A stretch of 5,689 nt of DNA, taken from NCBI GenBank assembly GCA_029858245.1, contig JAOUFL010000158.1, forward strand, positions 1 through 5,689. The letters are read 5' to 3'. The DNA is from Candidatus Zixiibacteriota bacterium. Its GTDB lineage: Bacteria > Zixibacteria > MSB-5A5 > RBG-16-43-9. Position numbers and translations under genes: made by a program. The notes below the pieces were generated by a model that had not been told where the DNA came from, made no database searches, and was given only the letters and a program-made list of their open reading frames with translations. Every line of letters begins with the position of its first letter. Position 1 is the first letter of the stretch. Positions 1-5,689 of this stretch are shown one piece after another.

Positions 1-13
1 CACCTATAAAATT

Positions 14-17
14 GAGG
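14..17 (+). promoter_or_regulatory. Shine-Dalgarno site that sets the start of the response regulator
   Basis: GAGG lies 6 nt before the ATG at 24. The in-frame TTG at 12 overlaps this site and has almost no upstream sequence in the window, so the ATG at 24 is the better start. Confidence 0.7.
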
Positions 18-23
18 TTTTAT

Positions 24-791
24 ATGAATCAGGTAACCAAAGTTTTGATCGTGGATGATGAGGAGAAAACCCGCCAGTTGATGATCGAGACACTCTCTGC
101 TTTGGGCTACAGCACTTTTGGAGCCAGGGATGGCGAGGAAGCATTATCCATTCTGGAACAACAGAAGATGGACCTGGTGATCACTGATATTAAGATGCCC
201 AAGATGAACGGACTTTCTCTTCTGGAGTCAATCAAAGCAAAGGAAACAAGCCTGCCAGTTCTTCTTATAACCGGCTACAACTTCAACTACACCATGGAGC
301 AGGCTCTTCAAAAAGGAGCAGATGGCTTTTTAGCAAAACCTTTCCGTATCGGCAAAATAGAAGAAGCTATTGAAAATCTATTGGGAACCAAAAAACAGGA
401 GACCGGAAAAAAGACTGCTCCCAAAAAGATACTGGTGGTGGATGATGATGAGGTATTAAGAAATATGCTTGTAGATACGCTTTCCTCTCTGGATTATTCC
501 CCCAGCTCTGCAGAGGACGGGGAAAAAGCCTGGTGTATTTTACAGAAAGAGAATTTCGATCTGGTGATAACCGATATCAAGATGCCTCATATGGATGGGA
601 TAACTCTTCTGAAGAAGATCAAGGAAAATAACTTGAAGACTCCAGTCGTGATGATAACCGCATATCCCGGTGCCTACCCGGAGGATAAAGCCCTGGTAGA
701 GGGAGCAGACGGATACTTGCCTAAGCCCTTCCGTATAGAGAAGATCGACGAGCTTATGAGGAACCTGTTTTTGGAAAAGGAAGAGTTTTAA
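24..791 (+). CDS. Tandem-receiver (REC-REC) response regulator without an output domain
   Basis: This 255-residue protein consists of two complete CheY-like receiver domains joined by a short Lys/Thr-rich linker (about residues 121-134). REC1 has the acidic pair D11/D12, phosphoacceptor D55, T83 and K105. REC2 has D140/D141, D184, T212 and K234. All phosphorylation and switch residues are therefore present in both halves. There is no DNA-binding, GGDEF, HD or kinase domain, and the protein stops about 20 residues after the last KPF motif. By family knowledge it would take phosphate from a histidine kinase and act through protein contacts or as a phosphate sink; no partner kinase is visible here. 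The halves share the identical stretch DLVITDIKMP and a KPFRI-x-KI element, suggesting internal duplication. The ATG at 24 is preferred over TTG at 12 because GAGG sits 6 nt upstream. It is transcribed towards the - strand genes and closed by its own terminator. Confidence 0.93.
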   Translation: MNQVTKVLIVDDEEKTRQLMIETLSALGYSTFGARDGEEALSILEQQKMDLVITDIKMPKMNGLSLLESIKAKETSLPVLLITGYNFNYTMEQALQKGADGFLAKPFRIGKIEEAIENLLGTKKQETGKKTAPKKILVVDDDEVLRNMLVDTLSSLDYSPSSAEDGEKAWCILQKENFDLVITDIKMPHMDGITLLKKIKENNLKTPVVMITAYPGAYPEDKALVEGADGYLPKPFRIEKIDELMRNLFLEKEEF

Positions 792-843
792 AAAGAGTTT
801 GAAGTATTAAGTTACCGGAGATCTTCAGACCTCCAAAAATTGC

Positions 844-872
844 AAGGACAGCCCTTGGCTGTCCTTTTTTTT
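844..872 (+). terminator. Rho-independent terminator of the response regulator gene
   Basis: A perfect 10-bp stem (844-853 with 857-866, core GGACAGCC/GGCTGTCC) with a 3-nt CTT loop runs into a T tract at 865-872. It lies about 50 nt after the stop at 791. It also sits just beyond the end of mutM on the opposite strand. Read that way, the hairpin is followed by TTGCAATTTTT, so weak bidirectional use is possible, but the + strand is clearly the better fit. Confidence 0.92.
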
Positions 873-899
873 ATAACACGCACATACCCTCTTTGGGAT

Positions 900-1742
900 T
901 CAATCCGTCTCTGGTGGAGAACCCCTGCTTTTCTGACATTTAGGGCAGAAATAGCTTGAGCGCTGGCTTAAGACTATCCTTTCAATCTTTGTATTACATC
1001 TGGTACAAGGTTTTCCTTCCCTTCCATAGGCTTTGTGCTGAAGCTGAAAAAATCCCTTTATACCCTCAAGATTCAAATAATCATCAACCGATGAGCCACC
1101 AGCCTGTATGGCTTTTTTTAGGATCTTCCTGACTGCCTGATGTAACTTTCCCAATCTGCTTGGACCGAGATCACATACCTTCTCCTCCGGATGGATTTTA
1201 GCCTCAAATAGAGTTTCATCTGCATAAATATTACCAATTCCGGCAATTACTCTCTGGTTAAGGAGGGTGGTTTTGATTTTACCTTTTCTTTTTTGTAAGA
1301 GCCGAATAAAGGCATCTTTTGTAATCTCCAGGGGTTCAGGACCTAGCTCCCTCAAATCATCCAGCTTTTTTTGAGGGGAGAATTTTGCCAGTTTGAATTT
1401 ACCGAATTTTCTGATATCGCTAAATCTTAAAAAAGTGTTATCGGAAAATCTCAACTCTATATGGTCATGCTTGCCAAACGGAGTTTTATTAGTTAAAAAT
1501 AGTAGCTGGCCAGTCATACCCAGATGAATGATTATAACATCATCCCCCGAGAGATGGAGTATAATATTTTTCCCCCTTCTTTTTACCTGCGTTATCTTTT
1601 GCCTGTTTAACTTGTTACTGAGGCAAACAGTACTATTTTGAAGAATTCTGCAGGGAGATAATTTTATTGACTTTATCTTTTTCCCTAAGATGGTTTTCCT
1701 TAATCCCCTGGCAATTGTTTCTACTTCTGGTAGTTCTGGCAT
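900..1742 (-). CDS. mutM: Formamidopyrimidine-DNA glycosylase (8-oxoguanine glycosylase/AP lyase)
   Basis: This base-excision repair enzyme removes 8-oxoguanine and formamidopyrimidines and nicks the resulting abasic site. At 280 residues it has the usual family length. The N-terminus reads MPELPEVET, giving the catalytic nucleophile P2 and E3 after Met removal; this fixes the start at the ATG at 1742. Other family features are K58 in RRGK, the intercalating M76 in HLGMTGQL, R111 and F113 in the DIRKFG loop, N171 in AGIGNIYADE, and a C-terminal zinc finger with C246, C249, C266 and C269 plus the finger arginine R261. The AGIGNIY and LGPEP motifs favour Fpg over Nei. No Shine-Dalgarno site is visible before the ATG. 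The gene follows nadA on the same strand after 97 nt containing a palindromic repeat, so it may be read through from the operon or have its own promoter. Confidence 0.97.
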   Translation of the reverse strand: MPELPEVETIARGLRKTILGKKIKSIKLSPCRILQNSTVCLSNKLNRQKITQVKRRGKNIILHLSGDDVIIIHLGMTGQLLFLTNKTPFGKHDHIELRFSDNTFLRFSDIRKFGKFKLAKFSPQKKLDDLRELGPEPLEITKDAFIRLLQKRKGKIKTTLLNQRVIAGIGNIYADETLFEAKIHPEEKVCDLGPSRLGKLHQAVRKILKKAIQAGGSSVDDYLNLEGIKGFFQLQHKAYGREGKPCTRCNTKIERIVLSQRSSYFCPKCQKSRGSPPETD

Positions 1743-1762
1743 AATTTGTTGTTAACAAGCCT

Positions 1763-1791
1763 GTAGGGGCGACCCGACGGGTCGCCCCTAC
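1763..1791. repeat. Perfect GC-rich palindrome, likely dispersed intergenic repeat
   Basis: Arms 1763-1775 (GTAGGGGCGACCC) and 1779-1791 (GGGTCGCCCCTAC) are exact 13-nt reverse complements around a 3-nt GAC spacer. It lies between nadA and mutM, is far richer in GC than its flanks, and has no T tract on either side, so it does not look like an intrinsic terminator. From memory, GTAGGGGCGACC-type palindromes are scattered between genes in many unrelated, often uncultivated, bacteria and resemble REP/MITE elements. In RNA it would form a very stable hairpin between nadA and mutM. Confidence 0.8.
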
Positions 1792-1802
1792 TCATTTTGG
1801 AC

Positions 1803-1823
1803 TGCATTGAGCATGTCAATGCA
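1803..1823. other. Short inverted repeat downstream of nadA
   Basis: TGCATTGA (1803-1810) and TCAATGCA (1816-1823) are exact reverse complements around a 5-nt GCATG loop. The repeat begins 17 nt after the nadA stop on the - strand and 11 nt from the larger palindrome. There is no following T tract, so it could be an mRNA 3' hairpin or a protein-binding site, but it could also be incidental. Confidence 0.35.
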
Positions 1824-1839
1824 TTAGTTACACTATTTT

Positions 1840-2754
1840 CTAAACAATCTCTAACATCCGGTCAATCGACCTTTTCGCCCTTCGGGCAATCTCCTTGGGG
1901 ACTTCTACCTTATATACTAAATCCTCCAGGGACCATAAAAGCTTTTCCAGATTATTCAGCTTCATATTGGGACAATCGGCAAGTTCGGAAGCAGGGTAGA
2001 ACTTCTTTTCCGGATTCTTCTTTTTTAACTGGTGTAAAATACCGATTTCTGTGCCGATAATAAACTCCTCGGATTCAGACTCCCTGACATGTCTGCAGAT
2101 CCCGCTGGTAGAAAGCACCTTATTTGCCATAGCTATGACTTCGGGAATACATTCGGGATGAACCAGGACCTCTGCTTTGGGATATAAAGCCCTTTTCTTC
2201 AATATATCCTCAGGCAAAATCCTTCTATGTGTTGGGCAGTATCCTTCCCAGAGGATAAGGTTTCTTTTGGTCTGAGAGGCTACATAACTGCCTAAATATT
2301 TATCTGGAATGAATATAATCTCCTTGCTTTCAGGAATTGCCTGTACAACTTTAACCGCATTGGATGAGGTACAGCAGTAATCACTTTCCGCTTTTATCTC
2401 TGCTTTCGAGTTTATATATGTAACCACCTGAGCTTGGGGATATTGTTTCTTTTTCTCTTTAAGCTGTCTTAAGGTTATCATATTCGCCATAGGGCAACCC
2501 GCATTAATATCCGGCATCAGAACGGTTTTACCCGGACAGAGAATAGCTGCAGTCTCCGCCATAAAGTGAACCCCGCAAAAAAGTATTACCTCCGCATCAG
2601 TTTTCGATGCCTCCTGACTGAGACCAAGGGAATCACCGACAAAATCTGCAATATCCTGAATCTCCGGTATCTGGTAATTATGTGCTAAGATTATAGCCTT
2701 ACGCTCTTTTTTCAGCTTAAGGATATCTTCAGCTAATTTCTGACTGTTGTTCAT
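1840..2754 (-). CDS. nadA: Quinolinate synthase (short, single-cluster type)
   Basis: NadA condenses iminoaspartate with dihydroxyacetone phosphate to quinolinate, the second step of de novo NAD synthesis, using a [4Fe-4S] cluster with one non-protein-ligated iron. The 304-residue length matches the short bacterial/archaeal form (about 300 residues) built from three homologous domains. Visible motifs are ILAHNYQ near residue 22, GDSLGLSQEA near 40, C87 in AGCPMA, CCTSSNAVKVV at 127-137, C173 in GYCPTH, HPEC at 199-202, STSG at 215-218, TEIG at 235-238, and C261 in CPNMKLNNLEK. C87, C173 and C261 are the expected three cluster ligands. The C-terminal CxxCxxC found in the E. coli type is absent. 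The start overlaps the end of the upstream DUF1858 gene by 26 nt, which implies translational coupling; purine-rich AGGGAAGG lies directly before the ATG. NadB and NadC are not in the window. Confidence 0.97.
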   Translation of the reverse strand: MNNSQKLAEDILKLKKERKAIILAHNYQIPEIQDIADFVGDSLGLSQEASKTDAEVILFCGVHFMAETAAILCPGKTVLMPDINAGCPMANMITLRQLKEKKKQYPQAQVVTYINSKAEIKAESDYCCTSSNAVKVVQAIPESKEIIFIPDKYLGSYVASQTKRNLILWEGYCPTHRRILPEDILKKRALYPKAEVLVHPECIPEVIAMANKVLSTSGICRHVRESESEEFIIGTEIGILHQLKKKNPEKKFYPASELADCPNMKLNNLEKLLWSLEDLVYKVEVPKEIARRAKRSIDRMLEIV

Positions 2755-2977
2755 CCTTCCCTTTTACTCCCTCTGAGATGATTTTATTTAACTCCTCAAC
2801 CAGCTCATCCGGGGATACTCCGTGAGCCAGAGCCCCCTGTTCTATTGTCTCGTTTTCGGCGATGGAACATCCAAAACAGTGCATTCCATAACTGAAAAAA
2901 GTTTTGATGGTCTGAGGATATTTTCTCAGGACTTCACCAAAAGTCATTTCCTTGGCAATCTTTTCTTTATCTGTCAT
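2729..2977 (-). CDS. DUF1858 (hybrid-cluster-protein-associated) redox-disulfide domain protein
   Basis: This small 82-residue soluble protein carries a single CxxC motif, C34 and C37, in the context GMHCFGCSIAENETIEQGA. That is the signature of the DUF1858 / TIGR03980 family, named for association with hybrid cluster proteins and presumed to form a redox-active disulfide. The domain covers about residues 7-67: an N-terminal MTFGEVLRKYP segment, the CxxC at a helix start, then HGVSPDELVEELN. The C-terminal tail is charged and overlaps nadA. A strong Shine-Dalgarno site (AAAGGAG at 2983-2989, - strand, 5 nt before ATG) supports the start. It begins 21 nt after the methyltransferase stop. The biochemical role of the family is not established; a thiol-redox or metal/cluster-handling role is inference. 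No hybrid cluster protein is present in this window. Confidence 0.9.
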   Translation of the reverse strand: MTDKEKIAKEMTFGEVLRKYPQTIKTFFSYGMHCFGCSIAENETIEQGALAHGVSPDELVEELNKIISEGVKGKDEQQSEIS

Positions 2978-2998
2978 TTTTTCTCCTTTAAATATTAT

Positions 2999-3766
2999 CT
3001 AACCTTTTCTGGCAAAAAGAATAAGGTCTTCAGAAGTTTTTTTCCTATAAGGATTAGATTTATAGTCTCCGAAGAATTTCAGATCTGTGAAATTCAAAAT
3101 CCTGAGAATCCCTTCTATTTCTTTTACCATAATTGGACGCAAAAAGGTCGATTTTGTTTGAAAACTCCAAACCCCTCCCTTCTCCCTGTAAGTAACTAAG
3201 TTAAAGATTATTTTGTTCTTACAAAAATCCAGAACCCTGAAAAATATTATCCTTTCATTTTTTCGGAATGTAATATTCGGAGACATAAACCTCAAATTTT
3301 GACTGAGAATTTTATCATAGTTTCTGTTTTGAAATATTACAATCCCTTCTGGATTTAAAAGTTTGCCGATATTCTGCAAGGTTTTTCTCAGGGCATTTTT
3401 ACTCAACAGATGAGGGAGTGAATTACCCAGACAGATGATTGCATCAAACTTTTCCTTTACTCTCGGATAAACAACCAAAAAATTTGCTTTTATGAATTTA
3501 ACTGTGTATAAGCCTCTTGTGCTCTTTTTTGCAATTTCAATCATTTTCCTGCTGTTATCTACCCCCGTAACCTCATATCCACATTTAGCAAAAAATATCG
3601 AGTGTTTGCCGGTACCGCAGGCAAGGTCTAATATTTTTTTAACTTTATTTTCCCTGAAAATCTTTTCAAAAAAAGGAGCCTCGACCTTAAGTCTTTTCTC
3701 CCAGGAGATCATAAGGTCAAAATCAGAAGACAAAAGGTCATAAAATTGGTTACTTTTTAGAAGCAT
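2999..3766 (-). CDS. Class I SAM-dependent methyltransferase, substrate unknown
   Basis: This 255-residue protein has a Rossmann-type AdoMet-binding domain. Numbered from the ATG at 3766, motif I is ILDLACGTGKHS (residues 45-56), the ribose-binding acidic residue is D70 in VTGVDNS, and the motif IV region is ICLGNSLPHLL (111-121), followed by a GIVIFQNRNYD strand. The N-terminal FYDLLSSDFDLMISWEKR helix is typical of small-molecule methyltransferases of the Methyltransf_25/11 type; GNSLPHL recalls glycine/sarcosine N-methyltransferase-like enzymes, but the substrate cannot be read from sequence. The start is uncertain: an in-frame TTG at 3790 would add 8 residues and overlap the upstream oxidoreductase gene, while the ATG at 3766 begins 7 nt after its stop. 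Neither has a clear Shine-Dalgarno site, so coupling to upstream translation is likely. Sampled 60-nt lines are about 27-33% GC, lower than most neighbours. Confidence 0.88.
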   Translation of the reverse strand: MLLKSNQFYDLLSSDFDLMISWEKRLKVEAPFFEKIFRENKVKKILDLACGTGKHSIFFAKCGYEVTGVDNSRKMIEIAKKSTRGLYTVKFIKANFLVVYPRVKEKFDAIICLGNSLPHLLSKNALRKTLQNIGKLLNPEGIVIFQNRNYDKILSQNLRFMSPNITFRKNERIIFFRVLDFCKNKIIFNLVTYREKGGVWSFQTKSTFLRPIMVKEIEGILRILNFTDLKFFGDYKSNPYRKKTSEDLILFARKG

Positions 3767-3773
3767 TTTATTT

Positions 3774-5689
3774 TTAAATAGAGTGTTCAACTAACTCAGC
3801 CAGATCTAATACCCGCATATCCTTTATTTCCAGCTCCTTTATACCATCCTCCAGCATGGTAAGACAGTACGGGCAGGCTGTGGTTACCACATTAGCCCCA
3901 CTCTCTTGTGCCTGTTTTAATCTTTTCTGGTTAATCCTTTCACCTATTTTTTCCTCCATCCACATCCTCCCTCCCCCGGCACCACAGCAGAATCCTTTAT
4001 CCCTGGACAGTTCCATTTCCCTTGGGTTCAAGCCGAGGCATTTTAAAAGTTCCCTGGGAGATTCATATATCTGGTTATACCGCCCCAAATAGCATGAATC
4101 ATGGTAGGCAACTGTTTGCGAGAGCTTTTTACCTAAAGAAAGCTTACCTTTTCCAATTAGATCAAGAATAAATTCAGAATGGTGTATTACTTCCAATTTA
4201 TAGCCAAATAAGGGGTATTCGTTTTTGAAAGTATTGTATCCATGGGGACAGGAGACTATCACCTTTGTGATATTATATTTCCGAAAAGTCTCTATATTTT
4301 GCTGGACTAAAATCTGACCTAAGTACTCATTCCCCATCCTTCGGGCAGTTTCACCACAGCAATATTCTTCAGTTCCCAGAATGCCAAAGGTTACACCTGC
4401 CTGATTTAAAATATTAACCATCGCCCTGGAGACCTTTTTAACTCTATCGTCGAAAGAGCCAGCACAGCCAACCCAGTAAAGGTATTCTACCTCTTTACCT
4501 TCTGACAACAGTTTTACATTCAACCCTTTAGCCCAGTCAGCTCTGGTGGCAAAACCGATGGTCCAGGGATTATAATTATTCTCTAAGTTTTTAAAAAATA
4601 ATGAAACCTCTTGAGGGAATCGGCTCTGCATTAAAACCAGATTTCTCCTCATATCTATGATTTTGGGTATATGCTCGATTAAAACCGGACAGGCTCTCAT
4701 ACAGGCACCGCAGGTAGTGCATGCCCAGAGCTCATCTTCCAGAATAACCTCACCGATGAGGTTTTTGTTCGGGTTGGGTTCTTTTTTCTGGAGTACTAAA
4801 TTACCTTTCTCCTGAAGGTGAGTTTTCAAGTCAAGTATAACCTTCTCAGGAGAAAGCGGCTTGGAGGAAAGAGAAGCGGGACAATTATCCTGACATCTAC
4901 CACATTTAGTGCAGGCGTCTGTATCTAACAAGTCTTTCCAGGTGAACTCCTCTAATCTGGAAACTCCAAAGGTCTCCTGATTCTCTAAATCGGGAATGGG
5001 TTTAACCAGGCCAATCGGCTCAAAGGAGCGGAAGAAGATATTCAGGGGGGAAGTGAAGATATGCAGGAGCTTGGAATAGGATATATATCCAATAAATCCG
5101 AAAGCAAGGAATAGATGAGCCCACCAGCTTATACGGTGTAATATCTGAATTGAGCCAGCTTCAAAATTAAGAGACCTCACTAAGGAAGCTATTTGCCAGC
5201 CAGCAAAAGACCATTTTTCGAACTCGGGGTTAGTTGCAGCAATCCTCAAACCTTCGTTGGAGAATCCAGTGATCAGAATTAAGAGGAGCCAGTATAGGGA
5301 AAGGAAATCCTCCGATTTATTATCCAGACTCTCAGGTCTTGGAAAAAATCTCCGGTATAAAGCTAAGAGGACTCCGATTATTGCCAAGACACCGAATAAG
5401 TCTAATACAAGCGAATACCACAGATAGAAATTACCGTGAAGGAAAGTAATCCCGAAAAGCGGTAAAGTCAGATCCTCCTGCAGGAAGATTATGACTGTGC
5501 CGAGGAAAAGGATAATAAGTCCAGAGAAGATGAAAAGGTGCATAATACCAGGAAATAACTTTTCTAAATTCCTGACCTGCAGTGCTCCATAATAGAGTAA
5601 TGTCTTTATTCTTCTAAAGATTTGATCATATCGATCCTCTTGCTTCCCTATTTTCCAGAGCTTTATTTTTCTCCATAACCCATAAATAA
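3774..5689 (-). CDS. Membrane haem b/Fe-S oxidoreductase with two CCG domains, EMO-like (5' end outside window)
   Basis: At least 637 residues are visible; the reading frame stays open to the right edge. Residues are numbered here from the internal ATG at 5543. The 48 codons before it contain no stop and read as family-like sequence (KLWKIGKQEDRYD, then FRRIKTLLYYGALQ), so that ATG is not the true start. About four membrane helices follow (near 2-22, 40-64, 82-96, 140-160) with candidate haem b ligands H2, H136, H143 and H161, resembling NarI/DsrM. Then come two [4Fe-4S] motifs (C211, C214, C217, C221; C275, C278, C281, C285) and two CCG motifs of the HdrB/HdrD kind (C360, C395-C396, C432; C484, C519-C520, C557, C560). 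This is the architecture of EtfAB:(methyl)menaquinone oxidoreductases, which link acyl-CoA dehydrogenase electrons to menaquinone at the membrane. The first CCG motif ends in CPHG instead of CPHC. A different donor is possible, since no etfAB is in view. Confidence 0.9.
   Translation of the reverse strand, partial: IYGLWRKIKLWKIGKQEDRYDQIFRRIKTLLYYGALQVRNLEKLFPGIMHLFIFSGLIILFLGTVIIFLQEDLTLPLFGITFLHGNFYLWYSLVLDLFGVLAIIGVLLALYRRFFPRPESLDNKSEDFLSLYWLLLILITGFSNEGLRIAATNPEFEKWSFAGWQIASLVRSLNFEAGSIQILHRISWWAHLFLAFGFIGYISYSKLLHIFTSPLNIFFRSFEPIGLVKPIPDLENQETFGVSRLEEFTWKDLLDTDACTKCGRCQDNCPASLSSKPLSPEKVILDLKTHLQEKGNLVLQKKEPNPNKNLIGEVILEDELWACTTCGACMRACPVLIEHIPKIIDMRRNLVLMQSRFPQEVSLFFKNLENNYNPWTIGFATRADWAKGLNVKLLSEGKEVEYLYWVGCAGSFDDRVKKVSRAMVNILNQAGVTFGILGTEEYCCGETARRMGNEYLGQILVQQNIETFRKYNITKVIVSCPHGYNTFKNEYPLFGYKLEVIHHSEFILDLIGKGKLSLGKKLSQTVAYHDSCYLGRYNQIYESPRELLKCLGLNPREMELSRDKGFCCGAGGGRMWMEEKIGERINQKRLKQAQESGANVVTTACPYCLTMLEDGIKELEIKDMRVLDLAELVEHSI

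Noticed and set aside
5..10. TATAAA as a -10 promoter element for the response regulator
   Set aside because: It is only 14 nt from the ATG at 24, so transcription would start within or next to the ribosome binding site. No -35 region can be seen because the window begins here.
817..834. Small hairpin GGAGATCT/AGACCTCC upstream of the terminator
   Set aside because: It has an A-C mismatch on the + strand, a 2-nt loop and no T tract. It is probably incidental beside the strong terminator at 844-872.
1788..1818. Possible - strand promoter for mutM (TTGACA followed 17 nt later by AATGAG)
   Set aside because: The -35-like hexamer is perfect, but the -10 matches TATAAT at only three of six positions and the hexamer falls inside the small inverted repeat. 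This is too weak to annotate.
1797..2060. 87-codon + strand reading frame overlapping the nadA 3' end
   Set aside because: It is antisense to the conserved end of nadA, has no recognisable domain, and is explained as a shadow frame.
2822..3199. 125-codon + strand reading frame
   Set aside because: It lies antisense to the DUF1858 and methyltransferase genes, both of which carry clear family motifs. The translation is Phe-rich and low in complexity, as expected for antisense of AT-rich coding DNA.
3492..3743. 83-codon + strand reading frame
   Set aside because: It is antisense to the AdoMet-binding core of the methyltransferase, with no independent support.
3767..3790. TTG at 3790 as the methyltransferase start
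   Set aside because: It adds eight residues with no family support, overlaps the upstream stop, and has only a weak GAG upstream. The ATG at 3766 just after that stop is simpler, though not proven.
3856..4092. 78-codon + strand reading frame
   Set aside because: It is antisense to the second CCG domain of the oxidoreductase, with no ribosome binding site or motif.

Overview
The window is bacterial, gene-dense and moderately AT-rich. Rough line counts give about 42-52% GC in several genes and nearer 30% in the methyltransferase gene. It holds five protein genes and a partly mobile-looking intergenic palindrome, with no rRNA, tRNA or CRISPR. The gene content (a membrane haem/Fe-S oxidoreductase with CCG domains, an oxygen-sensitive quinolinate synthase and a CxxC DUF1858 protein) points to an anaerobic or facultative organism, probably from a little-cultivated lineage. 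I cannot place the phylum from this sequence.

Layout: on the + strand, positions 24-791 encode a tandem-receiver response regulator that ends in a strong intrinsic terminator (844-872). Everything else reads on the - strand, converging on that terminator. In transcription order these are: a large membrane-bound Fe-S/haem oxidoreductase running in from beyond the right edge (5689 to 3774); a SAM-dependent methyltransferase (3766 to 2999); a small DUF1858 CxxC protein (2977 to 2729); quinolinate synthase NadA (2754 to 1840); and the 8-oxoguanine DNA glycosylase MutM (1742 to 900). The first four are separated by 7 nt, 21 nt and a 26-nt overlap, so they look like one transcription unit. MutM follows after 97 nt holding a perfect 13-bp-stem palindrome of the dispersed-repeat kind.

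How the genes may work together: the oxidoreductase has the architecture of the EtfAB:menaquinone oxidoreductase (EMO) family, which moves electrons between electron-transfer flavoprotein and the menaquinone pool. NadA makes quinolinate for NAD synthesis using a [4Fe-4S] cluster. The DUF1858 protein has a redox CxxC and overlaps nadA, so a redox or cluster-maintenance link is possible but unproven. MutM is oxidative-damage repair.

The most useful corrections and leads are these. The oxidoreductase reading frame stays open to the right edge with family-like sequence, so its first internal ATG is not its start. Its first CCG motif ends in CPHG rather than CPHC. The two receivers appear to be an internal duplication with both phosphorylation sites intact.
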